Assembly (NCBI GenBank): GCA_934177025.1
Contig: CAKPPA010000066.1
Coordinates: 1 to 6,230, forward strand
Source: an uncultured Clostridia bacterium
Lineage (GTDB): Bacteria; Bacillota; Clostridia; Christensenellales; CAG-314
Length of the DNA: 6,230 bases
Reading direction: 5' to 3'
Below, in pieces: positions 5,970 to 6,230 of this stretch (within the stretch, counting starts at the first letter, position 1; each line of letters opens with the position of its first letter). The notes under the pieces were generated by a model that was not told the origin of the DNA, searched no databases, and saw only the letters and a program-made list of their open reading frames with translations. Made by a program: the position numbers and the translations under genes.

Positions 5970-6230
5970 TTACAGCACTCTCCCGAAAATGATGCGCCCC
6001 GCACTGGTTTGTAAACTCGTCGTCACGGTAATTTCCGCTTCCTTCCCGATAAAATCCTTGCCGTTTTCTACGACAATCATCGTTCCGTCCGGCAAATACG
6101 CCAAACCTTGCCCTTGTTCCTTCCCTTCCTTCAGCACGGTAAGGATCAGTTTGTCCCCGGGGATGACCGACGGCTTAATCGCATTGTTCAAATCGTTGAT
6201 GTTTAACACGGTGATGTTTTTTACTTGCGC
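5970..6230 (-). CDS. YacL-like PIN/TRAM-domain protein (C-terminal part only)
   Basis: The gene enters from the right edge on the minus strand; 86 codons and the stop are visible. The first residues, AQVKNITVLNINDLNNAIKP, match the end of the PIN (PilT N-terminal) nuclease-like domain in YacL-type proteins. A TRAM domain follows from about VIPGDKLILTVLKEGKEQGQG through LPDGTMIVVENG to TSLQTSAGRIIFGRVL at the C-terminus. TRAM is a small beta-barrel thought to bind RNA. In complete YacL proteins these domains follow N-terminal membrane helices; that part is outside the window. The GTG at 6207-6209 lies within the conserved sequence and is an internal Val, not the start. The molecular role of YacL proteins is poorly defined. 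The match to the YacL C-terminus is strong by recognition. Confidence 0.88.
   Translation of the reverse strand, partial: AQVKNITVLNINDLNNAIKPSVIPGDKLILTVLKEGKEQGQGLAYLPDGTMIVVENGKDFIGKEAEITVTTSLQTSAGRIIFGRVL

Overview
The window looks like ordinary chromosomal DNA from a member of the Bacillota. The support is a PIN/TRAM protein of the YacL type, tandem M29 (AmpS/AmpT-type) aminopeptidases, strong GGAGG ribosome-binding sites and sigma-A-like promoters. A Negativicutes or Clostridia origin is a guess. There are no mobile elements, CRISPR arrays, or tRNA or rRNA genes.

Left half, plus strand (1-2988). The window opens inside the 3' end of tex (S1-domain transcription accessory protein). Only 52 bases separate its stop from a small GNAT acetyltransferase gene. 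That gap holds a near-perfect extended -10 promoter, placed so that transcription should begin at or next to the GNAT start codon, which would make the mRNA leaderless. Next, 27 bases downstream and with a strong RBS, is a 620-residue gene. It joins a complete MalY/PatB-type PLP-dependent C-S lyase to a thioredoxin-fold (AhpC/TSA-like) domain with a CPTC motif, and it ends in a Gly/His/Pro/Met-rich repeat tail. This fusion is the most unusual object in the window.

Middle (2989-3112). This is a convergent intergenic region with two weaker stem-loops and a strong, apparently bidirectional intrinsic terminator. It ends both the plus-strand unit and the minus-strand aminopeptidase unit.

Right half, minus strand (3113-6230). 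Two paralogous M29 metallo-aminopeptidases lie in tandem, 25 bases apart, probably as an operon from a promoter near 5638-5666. The promoter-distal copy has all the expected metal ligands and the catalytic Tyr. The promoter-proximal copy keeps the metal ligands but has Ile at the Tyr position. Upstream is a 366-base region without a convincing gene. It holds the aminopeptidase promoter, a GC-rich structured stretch and a strong hairpin terminator. The window ends inside the 3' part of a yacL-like PIN/TRAM gene.

Functionally, the neighbours suggest peptide breakdown (M29 pair) next to sulfur amino-acid breakdown (C-S lyase) with a thiol-redox module attached. A direct pathway link between the two convergent units is inference only.
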